From NCBI RefSeq assembly GCF_019710575.1, contig NZ_JAHWFK010000031.1, forward strand, positions 62,001-126,000: a stretch of DNA of 64,000 nt. Direction: 5' to 3'. Below the pieces are notes generated by a model, which was given only the letters and a program-made list of their open reading frames with translations, made no database searches and was not told the origin of the DNA. The position numbers and the translations under genes were made by a program. The stretch's first letter is position 1. Every line of letters starts with the position of its first letter. This DNA is from Paractinoplanes polyasparticus (GTDB taxonomy: Bacteria > Actinomycetota > Actinomycetes > Mycobacteriales > Micromonosporaceae). Shown piece after piece: positions 8,540 to 16,592 of the stretch.

Positions 8540-9079
8540 ATGAGCTTCGGATACGTTGCCCCGCACGGCGGAACTCCGATCCCGGGCGCCAACCCGAAGG
8601 GCTACATGCTCGGCCCCGACGACGGCACGCACACGTGGTTCGAGCAGGCGCTGATCACGTTCAAGGCCAAGGCCGCCGACACCGGGGGCGTGCTGTCGTT
8701 CTTCCGGTGCGACGTCCCGCAGGGCTGGCAGGCGCCCGTGCATCGCCACGCCGGCGAGAGCGAGCTGTTCTTCATCACCGAGGGCCGGTGGGAGATCTTC
8801 GTCAACGACACCGTGCACGAGGCGCGGGCGGGCAGCACCGTCTGGATTCCGGCGAACACCAAGCATTCGATCTACGTCACGTCCCGGACTGGGCAGGGGC
8901 ACTGCGTCATCACCCCGGGCGGCTTCGAGAAGTTCTTCGAGGACACCGGGGAACCGGCAACCGTGCCGAGCATGCCGACCCACCAGACCCGGCAGCCCAC
9001 GGTCGACGAACTGCTCGAGGTGGGCCGGCAGATGGGCTGGATCCTGGAGGAGCCGGAACCACGCCGCCTGGGCCGGTAG
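8540..9079 (+). CDS. Cupin-domain protein
   Basis: 179 residues from the ATG at 8540 behind GAGGAGG. The cupin metal site is visible: PVHRHAGESELFFITEG supplies the two His and the Glu, and IPANTKHSIYV supplies the later His. The C-terminal 40 residues form a short helical tail. Single-cupin proteins of this size include dioxygenases, isomerases and sugar-binding proteins, so the reaction cannot be named. A TetR-type palindrome overlaps its promoter and a TetR gene follows 62 bp later, giving a self-regulated pair. Confidence 0.85.
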   Translation: MSFGYVAPHGGTPIPGANPKGYMLGPDDGTHTWFEQALITFKAKAADTGGVLSFFRCDVPQGWQAPVHRHAGESELFFITEGRWEIFVNDTVHEARAGSTVWIPANTKHSIYVTSRTGQGHCVITPGGFEKFFEDTGEPATVPSMPTHQTRQPTVDELLEVGRQMGWILEEPEPRRLGR

Positions 9080-9141
9080 GGTTCGCCGCCGCCGCGTTGC
9101 CTGATTGGGTGCCCGCTGACCGGGCATGGTCGAATGCAGCC

Positions 9142-9732
9142 ATGCCAGCGAAATCGGTGCGCCGCCCGGCACGGGTCCGGTCGACCGCGGAGGAACGGCG
9201 CGAAGCCGTGCTCTCCGCGGCCGTCCGGGTCTTCTCCCGAGCCGGATATCACGCCACATCCGTGGGATCGGTCGCGTCGGCCGCGGGAATCTCCGAGGGC
9301 TACGTGTTCCGCTTGTTCGGCGACAAGAACAAGCTGTTCGTCGCGGCCCTGGCTCGCTGTCACGACCGTATCCACGAGGCGTTGACGGCGGGTGCGGACG
9401 CCGCGCCGTCGCGCCGCTCGCGGGCGGTGCTCGACGCGATGGCGGTGTCCTACGCCAAGCTGATCGCCGAACGAGAGCTTCTGATGTTGCAGGTGCAGGC
9501 CCTCGCGGCCGCCGACGACCCGGCCGTCCGCGCGGAGATGCTCCGGGGACAGCAGCGCCTCGTCGAGTTGGTGCGTGACCGGTCCCGCGCCGCTGAGCCG
9601 GCCGTACAGGAATTCTTCGCTCGCGGGCAGCTGTGTCACCTCGTGACGGCGCTCGATCTGGTCAACCCGTCACCCGCGCAGGCGACCGCATCGTGGGTGC
9701 GGATCCTGACCGACGGCATCCGCCACTACTGA
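9142..9732 (+). CDS. TetR-family transcriptional regulator
   Basis: 196 residues from the ATG at 9142. The DNA-binding domain reads REAVLSAAVRVFSRAGYHAT then GISEGYVFRLFGDKNKLF. The C-terminal half is all-helical, as expected for a ligand pocket. It follows the cupin gene and is the natural candidate to bind GTAAGTG-N6-CACTTAC at 8497-8516. A longer upstream frame overlaps the cupin gene out of phase and is rejected. Confidence 0.9.
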   Translation: MPAKSVRRPARVRSTAEERREAVLSAAVRVFSRAGYHATSVGSVASAAGISEGYVFRLFGDKNKLFVAALARCHDRIHEALTAGADAAPSRRSRAVLDAMAVSYAKLIAERELLMLQVQALAAADDPAVRAEMLRGQQRLVELVRDRSRAAEPAVQEFFARGQLCHLVTALDLVNPSPAQATASWVRILTDGIRHY

Positions 9733-9758
9733 GGTGACCGAACCGTCGCCGGTCCGGC

Positions 9759-10320
9759 TCACTCGATGCGCCGCCCGCCGGTGAGCGCGTAGCCGTACGT
9801 TCTCGGTGGCGAGGTAGCCGTTGAGAAGCGGGTGACGGCTGCCCACCGCCACGTCGCGCCACAGCCGCTGCAACGGATTGTCCACGCTGAAGCCGCTCGC
9901 TCCGTGCAGGTCGAGCATCAGCTCGAGCGCCGCGCGGCAGTCGCGCGCCGACTCGAACAGGTTCAGACGCAGGCGGCTGAGGTCCGTGGCGCTCATCTCG
10001 GCGCGGGCGTCGGCCTCCGCGGCCACCGCCAGCATGGTCCGTTCCGCCCGGCCGGTGCGGGCGGTCGCGTCGGCGAGCCAGTGCCGCGCGCCCGGTGAGT
10101 CGGCCATCCGGGCCTACTCGGTCATGAACGGCTTGCGGTCCGAGGCGAACATCGCGTCGATCACGTCGAGCGCGCCCAGTGTCGCCCCGACCACCGGGGC
10201 CAGCACGGCGAGGCTGAACATCAGCATGGCGGCGGGTCCGGGCGGGCCGGAGAACGTGCCGACCTGATCGGCCGGAACGAGGGGCCCGGCGTCGGCCGGT
10301 GAAAACCGTGCTGCCGTCCG
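9759..10320 (-). pseudogene. Decayed acyl-CoA-dehydrogenase-like flavin monooxygenase, 3' part
   Basis: Read from about 10320 leftward, the reverse strand gives PLVPADQVGTFSGPPGP and SLAVLAPVVGATLGALDV, then an in-frame TAG (10114-10116), then SPGARHWLADATAR, LHGASGFSVDNPLQRLWRDV and HPLLNGYLATENV, and, after a frame change near 9790, TYGYALTGGRRIE with a stop at 9759. This is the C-terminal half of a HpaB/DszC/acyl-CoA-dehydrogenase-type flavin monooxygenase. Three lesions are visible: 5' truncation, a nonsense codon and a frameshift. Such enzymes hydroxylate aromatics or sulfur compounds with reduced flavin; this copy cannot be functional. Confidence 0.7.
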
Positions 10321-10355
10321 CTCGCCGCCGCGTCGGCGAGCGGACGACGGTGGGG

Positions 10356-11144
10356 TCACCGTGCGGCTTGCTCGATGATTTTGGTGACGGCGTCGGGGCG
10401 GCTGAGCATGACGGCGTGGGAGGCGTCGACCTCGGTGACGCGGGCGCCGGCGCGGGTGTCCATGAACCGCTGGAGGTCGGGGTTGATGGCCTTGTCCTGG
10501 CGGGTCAGCAGGGCGTACGAGGGGATCGTGCGGAAGCTCTCGACGGCGCTCGGGTCGGTGACGGCCTTGGTGTTGGCCGGGCGCTGAGCGGTCGCGAGGT
10601 TGGTGGCCGTGGTCTTGTCCAGGTCGCCGGCGAAGGCTGTGCGGAACTGGGCCGGGTCGATGATGACCTCGGCGCCGTCGGGAACCTGGGTCGTGACCAG
10701 CGGCAGCGGCGGGGTGGACCGGGCGGCGAGTTCGCCGATGGTCTCGCCCTTGGCCGGGATGAAACCGGCGATGTAGACCAGTGACTTCACGTCCGGGACC
10801 GAGGCGGCGGCGTTGGTGATGACGGCCCCGCCGTACGAGTGCCCGACCAGGACCTTGGGCCCGGCGATGGTGGCGAGGTAGCTCTTGGCGTACGCGGTGT
10901 CGCTGGTCAGGCCCTGCAGCGGGTTGGCGATGGCTTTCACCGGGTAGCCGTCGCGGCGCAGTCGCTCCATGACCGGGCTCCAGCTGGTGGAGTCGGCCCA
11001 GGCGCCGTGGATCAGCACGATGGTCGGCTTGGCCGGCTTGGCCTTGCCGCTGGTCGTGGCCAGGGCGGGCACGGCGGCCGCACCGAGCAGAGCCAGGGTG
11101 GTGGCGCCGACGATTGCGGCGCGGCGGGTGAGACGGAGACGCAT
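10356..11144 (-). CDS. Secreted alpha/beta hydrolase
   Basis: 262 residues. A signal peptide (RRAAIVGATTLALLGAAAVPALA, cleavage near 29) precedes an alpha/beta-hydrolase fold with the oxyanion-hole HGAWADS (46-52), nucleophile elbow GHSYGG (Ser103) and catalytic His in VDASHAVMLSRPD. It resembles the EstC/Pir7b-like hydrolases annotated as methyl-ester or salicylate esterases; substrate unknown. Exported by Sec. Its leftward promoter (TTGACA-17-GATGGT) is followed by a TAGAACG-type operator at 11214-11233, placing it in the regulon of one of the two paralogous TetR proteins in this window. Confidence 0.85.
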   Translation of the reverse strand: MRLRLTRRAAIVGATTLALLGAAAVPALATTSGKAKPAKPTIVLIHGAWADSTSWSPVMERLRRDGYPVKAIANPLQGLTSDTAYAKSYLATIAGPKVLVGHSYGGAVITNAAASVPDVKSLVYIAGFIPAKGETIGELAARSTPPLPLVTTQVPDGAEVIIDPAQFRTAFAGDLDKTTATNLATAQRPANTKAVTDPSAVESFRTIPSYALLTRQDKAINPDLQRFMDTRAGARVTEVDASHAVMLSRPDAVTKIIEQAAR

Positions 11145-11213
11145 GATGTTCGATCCTTTCGAGAGGTGACCGTGGTTCGGTGGGTTCGTTCATCGGTCCA
11201 CGGCCGGTCTAGG

Positions 11214-11233
11214 TAGAGCGAACGTTCTATCTA
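11214..11233. promoter_or_regulatory. TAGAACG-type TetR operator, hydrolase promoter
   Basis: TAGAGCGAACGTTCTATCTA; read leftward it is TAGATAGAACGTTCGCTCTA, matching the TAGAACG-NN-CGTTCTA family with one arm degenerate. It lies just downstream of the -10 of the 10356-11144 gene, the same position as the second operators at 20668 and 25463. Confidence 0.65.
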
Positions 11234-11240
11234 CTCGCCA

Positions 11241-11269
11241 ACCATCACAACCACGCGTGTGAGTGTCAA
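11241..11269 (-). promoter_or_regulatory. Sigma-70-type promoter of the secreted hydrolase
   Basis: On the reverse strand TTGACA (11264-11269), a 17-bp spacer and GATGGT (11241-11246). The -35 is perfect and the -10 weak, consistent with a regulated housekeeping-type promoter. Confidence 0.5.
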
Positions 11270-11361
11270 GATCGAGAAGCCGCATAGTGAGCGAGCTCAT
11301 GCCCGCCGGTCCCGGTGCTCCGCGGGTCGGCCGACGTGGCCGGCCCGCGGAGCCGGTGGGA

Positions 11362-11568
11362 TCAGCTACGGCCCAGCATCTCCGCGGTCAGGACGGTGCC
11401 GCCCAGACCCCAGCCGCCCTCGGCCACCTCGTCGACCAGCACTAGCGTGGTGGCGCGGGCGCGCTCCCCGTAGATGTCGGCGTAGGCGTCGGTGACGGCG
11501 TCGATGAGCTTCTTCTTCGACTCCGGGGTCAGCGTGTCCGCGGGCACTTTCAGGTTGGCGAACGGCAT
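11362..11568 (-). CDS. 4-oxalocrotonate tautomerase-family protein
   Basis: 68 residues, typical of the small tautomerase subunits. It starts MPFANLKVPADTLTPESKKKLID; the Pro after the initiator Met is the catalytic base in this superfamily once Met is removed. These form cytoplasmic hexamers that tautomerise keto-enol substrates. A GGAAGAGGAACC run precedes the ATG. It follows the SDR at 11609-12523 by 40 bp on the same strand and could be cotranscribed with the two SDRs. Residues 50-60 (GGWGLGGTV) fit the usual C-terminal strand. The exact substrate is unknown. Confidence 0.8.
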   Translation of the reverse strand: MPFANLKVPADTLTPESKKKLIDAVTDAYADIYGERARATTLVLVDEVAEGGWGLGGTVLTAEMLGRS

Positions 11569-11608
11569 GGTGGTTCCTCTTCCTTGGTTTTCGTGCGGGA
11601 CTTGCGGG

Positions 11609-12523
11609 TTACAGCGCGGCCTTCGGGGCCAGGAGGTCGGCGAGGCCGACGCGGTGGTAGAACTCGGCCCGGACCCGGTCGGCGACGGCGGAGACCACCT
11701 CGCTGCCGTCCCGGCTCGGGTCCACGTGGGTGCGGAACGGACGTTCGTGCGCGGGCAGGGCGACGACGCGGCTGATCTCGTCGGCGACCGACTGCACGTC
11801 GGCGTCGGGCGGAATGAGCGCGGCCAGCCGCCGTCCGAGGTCTGCGCGCAGCCGGCCGTAGTGTTCGTCGTAGGCGGCCGCCCGGGCGGTGTCGTCGGGC
11901 CGGCCGGCGTGGGCGAAGTGGTTGGTCCCGGAGGTGAAGGCGCCCGGCACCACGATGGTGGTGCCGATGCCGAAGCGGATCAGCTCGGCCGCGTAGCTCT
12001 CGGCGAGGGCGTCCATGCCGGCCTTGGCGGCGAAGTACGGCGCCAGGAACGGTGGGTGACCGCCGCGGGTGGAGGAGCTGCCGACCCACACCAGCAGGCC
12101 GGCGCCCTGCTCGCGCAGCACAGGCAGGGCGGCTCGGTTGACCCGCTGGGTGCCGACGACGTTGACGTCGTAGAGGGCCGCCAGCTGTTCCGGGGTGAAC
12201 GCCTCGGCGGGACCTTCCACCATGTGCCCGGCGTTGTGCACGACGACGTCGAGGCGGGTGTGGCGGCGAAGGACTTCGGCGATCGCCGCGTCTGCCGACT
12301 TCTGCGACTGCACGTCCAGTTCCACGGCGGACAGCCGCATGTCCTCGGCCCGGGCGAGCCGGGTGAGCTCCCCGGCGGCGGTGGCGTTGCGCCGGTCGAC
12401 GGCACGCATACCGCCGACGACCGTGTGCCCGGCCCGGGCCAGCGTGATCGCGGTGAGCCGGCCGAAGCCGCTGGAGGCGCCGGTGACCAGGACGACCTGG
12501 CGGGTGGTGCTGAGGGCGGGCAT
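11609..12523 (-). CDS. SDR-family oxidoreductase
   Basis: 304 residues. TGASSGFG near residues 14-21, VVVHNAGHM, the catalytic Ser in WVGSSSTRGG and PYFAAKAGMDALAESYA (YxxxK) are all present. The length, longer than a minimal SDR, and the C-terminal helix bundle fit the classical family of 300-residue oxidoreductases. Its ATG overlaps the stop of the upstream SDR by 1 nt (TGATG), so the two are translationally coupled. Substrate unknown. Confidence 0.9.
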   Translation of the reverse strand: MPALSTTRQVVLVTGASSGFGRLTAITLARAGHTVVGGMRAVDRRNATAAGELTRLARAEDMRLSAVELDVQSQKSADAAIAEVLRRHTRLDVVVHNAGHMVEGPAEAFTPEQLAALYDVNVVGTQRVNRAALPVLREQGAGLLVWVGSSSTRGGHPPFLAPYFAAKAGMDALAESYAAELIRFGIGTTIVVPGAFTSGTNHFAHAGRPDDTARAAAYDEHYGRLRADLGRRLAALIPPDADVQSVADEISRVVALPAHERPFRTHVDPSRDGSEVVSAVADRVRAEFYHRVGLADLLAPKAAL

Positions 12524-13257
12524 CAGATGATGCCTCCGTTGGCCCGTACGACCTGCCCGTTGACCCAGCGGCCGGCCGGTCCGGCGAGAAACGCGATCAC
12601 CTGGGCGATGTCGGCCGGGGTGCCCAGCCGTTCCAGCGGGGGCTGTTTGGCCAGGCGCTCGATGGTCGCCTCGTCCTTGCCGTCCAGGAAGAGGTCGGTC
12701 GCGGTCGGCCCGGGCGCGACCGAGTTCACCGTGATGTCGCGTCCGCGCAGTTCCCGGGCCAGGATCAGGGTCATCGCCTCGACGGCGCCCTTCCCGGCCA
12801 CGTAAGCGCCGTAGCCGGGAAACTGGAGGCCGACGACCGACGTCGACACGGTGACGATCGCCCCGCCGTCGCGCATGCGCCGGGCGGCTTCACGTGCGAC
12901 CACGAATGTGCCGCGGATATTGGTGCGATGCAGCGCGTCGAGGTCGTCGAGATCAAGCTCGGCGATCGGCGAGAGCGACAGCCGGCCCGCGCAGTTGATC
13001 ACGACGTCGACGCCCCCGAAGGAGTCGGCCGCGACGTCGAACATCGAGGCGACCTGGTGTTCGTCGGCCACGTCGGCTTGCGCGGCGACGGCTCGACCGC
13101 CCGCGGCGATGATCTGCTCGACGACCTCGTGCGCGGAGTCGGCCGAGCCGGCATAGCCGACCACGACGGCCTGTCCGGCTTGGGCGAGGGTGACGGCGGT
13201 GGCGCGGCCGATTCCCCGGGATGCGCCGGTCACCACGGCGACACGTTGATGCGGCAT
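12523..13257 (-). CDS. SDR-family oxidoreductase (3-oxoacyl-ACP-reductase-like)
   Basis: 244 residues from the ATG at 13257; the very long frame upstream overlaps a TetR gene antisense and is rejected. Motifs: TGASRGIG, VVINCAGRL, SMxT-type VSTSVVGLQFPG and GAYVAGKGAVEAM (YxxxK), NSVAPGPTATDLF, and the C-terminal WVNGQVVRANGGII. The full set is that of FabG-like SDRs. It is divergent from a TetR gene across 108 bp containing two dyads, so it is probably repressed by that TetR. First gene of an SDR-SDR(-tautomerase) unit. Confidence 0.9.
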   Translation of the reverse strand: MPHQRVAVVTGASRGIGRATAVTLAQAGQAVVVGYAGSADSAHEVVEQIIAAGGRAVAAQADVADEHQVASMFDVAADSFGGVDVVINCAGRLSLSPIAELDLDDLDALHRTNIRGTFVVAREAARRMRDGGAIVTVSTSVVGLQFPGYGAYVAGKGAVEAMTLILARELRGRDITVNSVAPGPTATDLFLDGKDEATIERLAKQPPLERLGTPADIAQVIAFLAGPAGRWVNGQVVRANGGII

Positions 13258-13279
13258 GGGTTCCACCTCATTACCTAGT

Positions 13280-13304
13280 GGCGATACGATGAAACGATAT
13301 CGCC
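13280..13304. promoter_or_regulatory. Dyad before SDR start
   Basis: GGCGATA-N11-TATCGCC, perfect 7-bp arms, 23 bp upstream of the leftward SDR start. Candidate operator for the divergent TetR protein at 13366-14130. Confidence 0.5.
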
Positions 13305-13331
13305 GATACGACGACCGTAGCAGGCGATCTG

Positions 13332-13364
13332 AATCATCGCTAGCGCTATGGCGTAGCATTGATT
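13332..13364. promoter_or_regulatory. Dyad abutting TetR start
   Basis: AATCA-NN-GCTA-N11-TAGC-NN-TGATT, ending one base before the ATG of the rightward TetR gene. The 11-bp gap equals that of the dyad at 13280-13304. Likely an autoregulatory site. Confidence 0.45.
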
Positions 13365-13365
13365 C

Positions 13366-14130
13366 ATGGACGCTATGAGCGACACCACGGTGGACGAGGC
13401 GGCTCCCCGCCGTCGCCGCCCGGCGGCCGGAGGCGGCGTCGACGCCGCGGTGCGGGCCGCGCTCGTCGAGGCCGCCGATCGCCAGCTGACGGCGTCGCCC
13501 GACGGGGACATCGCGACTCGTGCGGTGTGCGACGAAGTCGGCGTGACGCAGCCCGTTCTCTACCGGCTCTTCGGCGACAAGCGAGGCCTGCTCGACGCGG
13601 TCGCCGACGCCGGTTTCGACCGGTACGCCCGGCGCAAGCAGGGTCTCGAGGCCTCCGGCGACCCGGTGGCCGACCTGCACGCCGGCTGGGACGACCACAT
13701 GGCCTTCGCCGCGGAGAACCCCGCGCTGTACCAACTGATGTTCGCGCCCCGGCCGCACTCGGCCGCCACTGCTCAGCGCCGCATCATGGAACTGCTCGAG
13801 GCCACGCTCGAGCGCTGCGCTGCCGCCGGCGCACTGCGCACGACGCCGCGGCTCGCGGCCCAGCTCATCCTGCCGGCCAACGTCGGTGTCGCGCTCAGCC
13901 GCATCGCCCAGCCCGCGCTCTACGACGACCCGACCCTGGCCGACCGCGCCCGGGACGCGGTCTTCGCCGCCGTTCTGCACCACGTCGGCACGCCGGCCGA
14001 GCCGGCCCCGGTGCCGGCGGCGGCCCGGCAGTTGCGGGCCCAGCTTCGCCTGACCGGAACCGACCGGCTGGAGCCGGTCGAGACGGCGCTGCTCGATCGC
14101 TGGCTGGAACGCCTCGACGGACCGGGCTGA
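13366..14130 (+). CDS. TetR-family transcriptional regulator
   Basis: 254 residues, longer than usual because of an Arg-rich N-terminal extension and a C-terminal tail. HTH: ALVEAADRQLTASPDGDIATRAVCDEVGVTQ split by the turn, then PVLYRLFGDKRGLLDAVAD. The C-terminal domain has FAAENPALYQLMFAP, a motif of TetR C-terminal families fitted to efflux or oxidoreductase control. Divergent from the FabG-like SDR at 12523-13257 with two dyads between them. A second in-frame ATG (residue 4) is an alternative start. Confidence 0.9.
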   Translation: MDAMSDTTVDEAAPRRRRPAAGGGVDAAVRAALVEAADRQLTASPDGDIATRAVCDEVGVTQPVLYRLFGDKRGLLDAVADAGFDRYARRKQGLEASGDPVADLHAGWDDHMAFAAENPALYQLMFAPRPHSAATAQRRIMELLEATLERCAAAGALRTTPRLAAQLILPANVGVALSRIAQPALYDDPTLADRARDAVFAAVLHHVGTPAEPAPVPAAARQLRAQLRLTGTDRLEPVETALLDRWLERLDGPG

Positions 14131-14173
14131 TCGACACGCGGGCGGCCATCCTCGGCTAGCAGAACGCGGATCA

Positions 14174-14198
14174 CGGCGTCCGTCCTGTCTGGACGCCG
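14174..14198. terminator. Hairpin between convergent TetR genes
   Basis: CGGCGTCC-N9-GGACGCCG, 8-bp perfect arms, no U-tract. Placed between two convergent genes, so it may serve both. Confidence 0.4.
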
Positions 14199-14210
14199 GA
14201 CACGTCCGGA

Positions 14211-14804
14211 TCACGCCTCCGGGGCGACGGTTGCCCGCGCCTGCAGGAGTCCTTCCACGCCGCGGAGGAAGGTGTCGCTGACCAGGCTGGGGTCGAACAG
14301 GCAGCCGGCTGCCATGGCGCCGTCGCGGAGCATGACGAAATGCCGCGCGGCGGTCTCGGCGGGAGCTTCGCGGCTTCGTGCCAGCAGGTGTGTGATGGTG
14401 TTCAGGAACCACTGGCGGTGGGCGAGCACGGCCTGGTGCACCGGGTGCCCGGGGTCCGGATACTCGGCGACGGCGTTGAGGAAAGCGCATCCCCGGAAGC
14501 CGGGCGATTGAATGCTGTGGGCAATCGATCGGCCGAGAGTCCGAATGGTGTCGGCCGGAAGCTCCTTCGCCGCGGCGTCGTGCACCTGACCGCGCATCGC
14601 CTGGTGCACCTCGTCCAGGTAGGCGAGAACGAGGTCGTCCTTGCCCGCGAAGTGCCGATACAGGGTGGCCCGGGTCACCTGAGCCTCGGCAACGATGCGG
14701 TCGATCCCCACAGATCGGATGCCGTCCTGGTAAAAGGCCTTCTTCGCCGTGCTGAGCAGCCGGGATCGGGCCGGGGAGGGGCGCTCATTGTCGCTGAGTT
14801 CCAT
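14211..14804 (-). CDS. TetR-family regulator, paralogue A of the TAGAACG regulon
   Basis: 197 residues. HTH: RLLSTAKKAFYQDGIRSVGI then ATLYRHFAGKDDLVLAYLDE. The ligand domain contains SPGFRGCAFLNAVAEYPDPG and RHFVMLRDGAMAAGCLFDP, both nearly identical to the TetR at 25882-26484, so the two are paralogues. Both genes carry a TAGAACG-type operator 17-18 bp before the start codon, suggesting autorepression by each or cross-regulation. Members of this subfamily often respond to electrophiles or aromatic compounds, but no ligand can be read from the sequence. Confidence 0.9.
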   Translation of the reverse strand: MELSDNERPSPARSRLLSTAKKAFYQDGIRSVGIDRIVAEAQVTRATLYRHFAGKDDLVLAYLDEVHQAMRGQVHDAAAKELPADTIRTLGRSIAHSIQSPGFRGCAFLNAVAEYPDPGHPVHQAVLAHRQWFLNTITHLLARSREAPAETAARHFVMLRDGAMAAGCLFDPSLVSDTFLRGVEGLLQARATVAPEA

Positions 14805-14820
14805 CTGGTGATGATAGCGA

Positions 14821-14836
14821 TAGAACGTTCCGTCTA
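14821..14836. promoter_or_regulatory. TAGAACG-type operator before TetR paralogue A
   Basis: TAGAACGTTCCGTCTA. The left arm is perfect and the right arm is a CCGTCTA variant. It ends 17 bp upstream of the start at 14804. Confidence 0.65.
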
Positions 14837-14879
14837 GCTAGTCGGCCGGTATCCAGGTGGTCGAACGGGGAAATCGGTC

Positions 14880-15374
14880 GAGCGGCTCCCCGACTTGGTG
14901 CTCAAACCCGCGAAGGACTTCATAGCGGTCAACGACCTGACCGAGGCGCTGTTCGCCCCGTTCGCGCGGGTGGACAACCTCGCCCGCATGACGTTCCTCG
15001 ACTCGGCGGCCCGGCGGTTCTTCCCTCGCTGGGACAGAGTCGCCGAGTCGATCGTGGCCGGTCTGCGCCACGCCCAAGGTCTCGACCCGAACGATCCTCG
15101 CCTGCTCGAGGTGGTGCGTTCGCTCAACCACGAGAGCGGAGCCTTCGCCGCGCTCTGGTCGTCTCAGACCGTGCACGGCAAGACCCGGGACGCCACGGAA
15201 CTCGAGCACCCCGATGTGGGACGCCTCTGGCTGACCTCCCAGGCCTTCGACGTGTGGGGAGCCCATGGCCAGCTTCTCGTCGTCTATCAACCCGAGCCCG
15301 GAAGCGCCAGCGCCGAGGCCCTCACCCTGCTCGGCGCCCTCCACGCGACCAGCCGCCAGTCATCCGGACGCTGA
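14880..15374 (+). pseudogene. XRE/MmyB regulator reduced to its ligand-binding domain
   Basis: The frame reads ERLPDLVLKPAKDFIAVNDL, then MTFLDSAARRFFPRWDRVAES, NHESGAFAALWSSQ and LLVVYQPEPGSASAEALTLL, which match the MmyB-type ligand domain of the XRE proteins elsewhere in this window (compare MTFLDSAARRF with FTFLDSAARRF in 26563-27450). The helix-turn-helix is absent: an in-frame TAG lies at 14835, and only about 14 unrelated codons precede the domain. A TTG at 14895 could start a 159-residue orphan ligand domain, but no good ribosome site is present. Most likely a remnant. Confidence 0.65.
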
Positions 15375-15380
15375 TGGCGG

Positions 15381-15902
15381 TTACTCCGAGAGATCGGGGA
15401 AGGTCCCGAACGGTCCCACCCGGCCGGTGGACATCGTCAGCTCGAGGACGCCCGCGGGGATTCTCGTGAACGGGGGTTCCGACGGCGGCCGGGCGGTGAC
15501 GCCCAGGGTGATGTGGGGTCGGTAGTCCTGGTTCACCTGACCCAACGGCGGGTGCCCGAGGCGCAGGAACTCCTGGTGGAGGGAATCCAGCTCGGGGCTT
15601 CGGACGACCTCCAGGCCGAAGTAGTAGCCGCCGGTCGGAACGTAGTAGTCGCCGGGTGGGACCACCGAGTACAGCAGGCCGATGATTCTTGCCGCGAAGA
15701 CGCGGCCGCGGTGGCGACCGGCCGCCGCGACGATGTTCGCCGCCTGATCCTGGGGGCAGTCGACGTGCAGCACCGATACGTGCGGTGGCGCTTTCTCGCC
15801 CAGCAGCATGAGCGGCTCGTGACCGTCGCCGATCACGTGGGACAACTCGATGAGCGATCGTGACGTCTGCACGCCGGGTCGCAGCACCACTCCGTACGCC
15901 AT
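15381..15902 (-). CDS. 2H phosphoesterase (2'-5' RNA ligase-like) protein
   Basis: 173 residues. Two H-x-S/T signatures typical of 2H phosphoesterases are present: PPHVSVLHVD (about 40-49) and DYRPHITLGV (about 127-136). These supply the paired catalytic histidines and hydroxyl residues that hydrolyse or ligate 2',5'- or cyclic-phosphate bonds in RNA or nucleotides. Cytoplasmic; substrate unknown. It lies downstream of a TetR gene on the same strand, with a 39-bp gap, and converges with the XRE remnant. Confidence 0.75.
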   Translation of the reverse strand: MAYGVVLRPGVQTSRSLIELSHVIGDGHEPLMLLGEKAPPHVSVLHVDCPQDQAANIVAAAGRHRGRVFAARIIGLLYSVVPPGDYYVPTGGYYFGLEVVRSPELDSLHQEFLRLGHPPLGQVNQDYRPHITLGVTARPPSEPPFTRIPAGVLELTMSTGRVGPFGTFPDLSE

Positions 15903-15941
15903 GTGACTCTTGCCCCTTCCCGCCGCGCCGAGGGCGGTCGT

Positions 15942-16550
15942 CTATGGCCTGCGGCTCAGCGCGAGCGGCAGGAACAGGTCGTCGACGATCGACTCGATGC
16001 GCGCGGGCGGCACCGGCCCCAGGTCCATGAGCATGTCGTGCCGCACCAGATCGAACGGCAGGGCGAGCACCGCGGCGGGAATGCGCCCGAGGTCGATCTC
16101 GCCACGGTCGTGGGCGCGCTGGTAGACGGCCCGGACCGGCGGGTGGCGCTGGGCGTCCATGACCTTCTCGCGGACCTGCGCCGGGGTCAGGCCGGTGTCG
16201 GACAGCAGGCCCGAAAGGGCAGCGGCCACGGCGATGGCGTAGAAGCAGGCGAGGGTCTCGCTCACTGCCGTCAGGTGGGCGAGGAGGTCGGTGCGCAGGG
16301 CGCCGGTGTCGGGATCGGGGACCGGGTTGGCCTCGCGGTGGTGCTCCATCGCGGCGAACACGAGTTGGTCCTTGTTGGTCCACCGGCGGTAGAGCACGGG
16401 TTCGCTCGTACCGGCCCGTGCGGCGACCGATCCCATGGTGAGCCGGGCGTATCCCACCTCCACCAGCTCGGCCCAGGCGGCGGTGAGCAGTGCCGCCTCG
16501 AGCTGCTCGCCGTGCCGGCGACGACGGGCGGGGGAGGCGTCGGTGACCAC
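15942..16550 (-). CDS. TetR-family transcriptional regulator
   Basis: 202 residues. HTH: LEAALLTAAWAELVEVGYARL then GTSEPVLYRRWTNKDQLVFAAM. The VLYRRW form belongs to the TetR subgroup with a TetR_C_11/16-type ligand domain. An AGAAAG-N6-CTTTCT palindrome lies 12 bp upstream of the start, a probable autoregulatory operator. Its target beyond itself may be the 2H phosphoesterase gene immediately downstream. Confidence 0.9.
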   Translation of the reverse strand: MVTDASPARRRRHGEQLEAALLTAAWAELVEVGYARLTMGSVAARAGTSEPVLYRRWTNKDQLVFAAMEHHREANPVPDPDTGALRTDLLAHLTAVSETLACFYAIAVAAALSGLLSDTGLTPAQVREKVMDAQRHPPVRAVYQRAHDRGEIDLGRIPAAVLALPFDLVRHDMLMDLGPVPPARIESIVDDLFLPLALSRRP

Positions 16551-16561
16551 CCGGACACGGT

Positions 16562-16579
16562 AGAAAGGTTTTACTTTCT
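16562..16579. promoter_or_regulatory. Operator of the TetR gene at 15942-16550
   Basis: AGAAAGGTTTTACTTTCT: perfect 6-bp arms around a 6-bp A/T-rich centre, 12 bp upstream of the start codon. Confidence 0.5.
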
Positions 16580-16592
16580 CGGCAAGCTGTCG

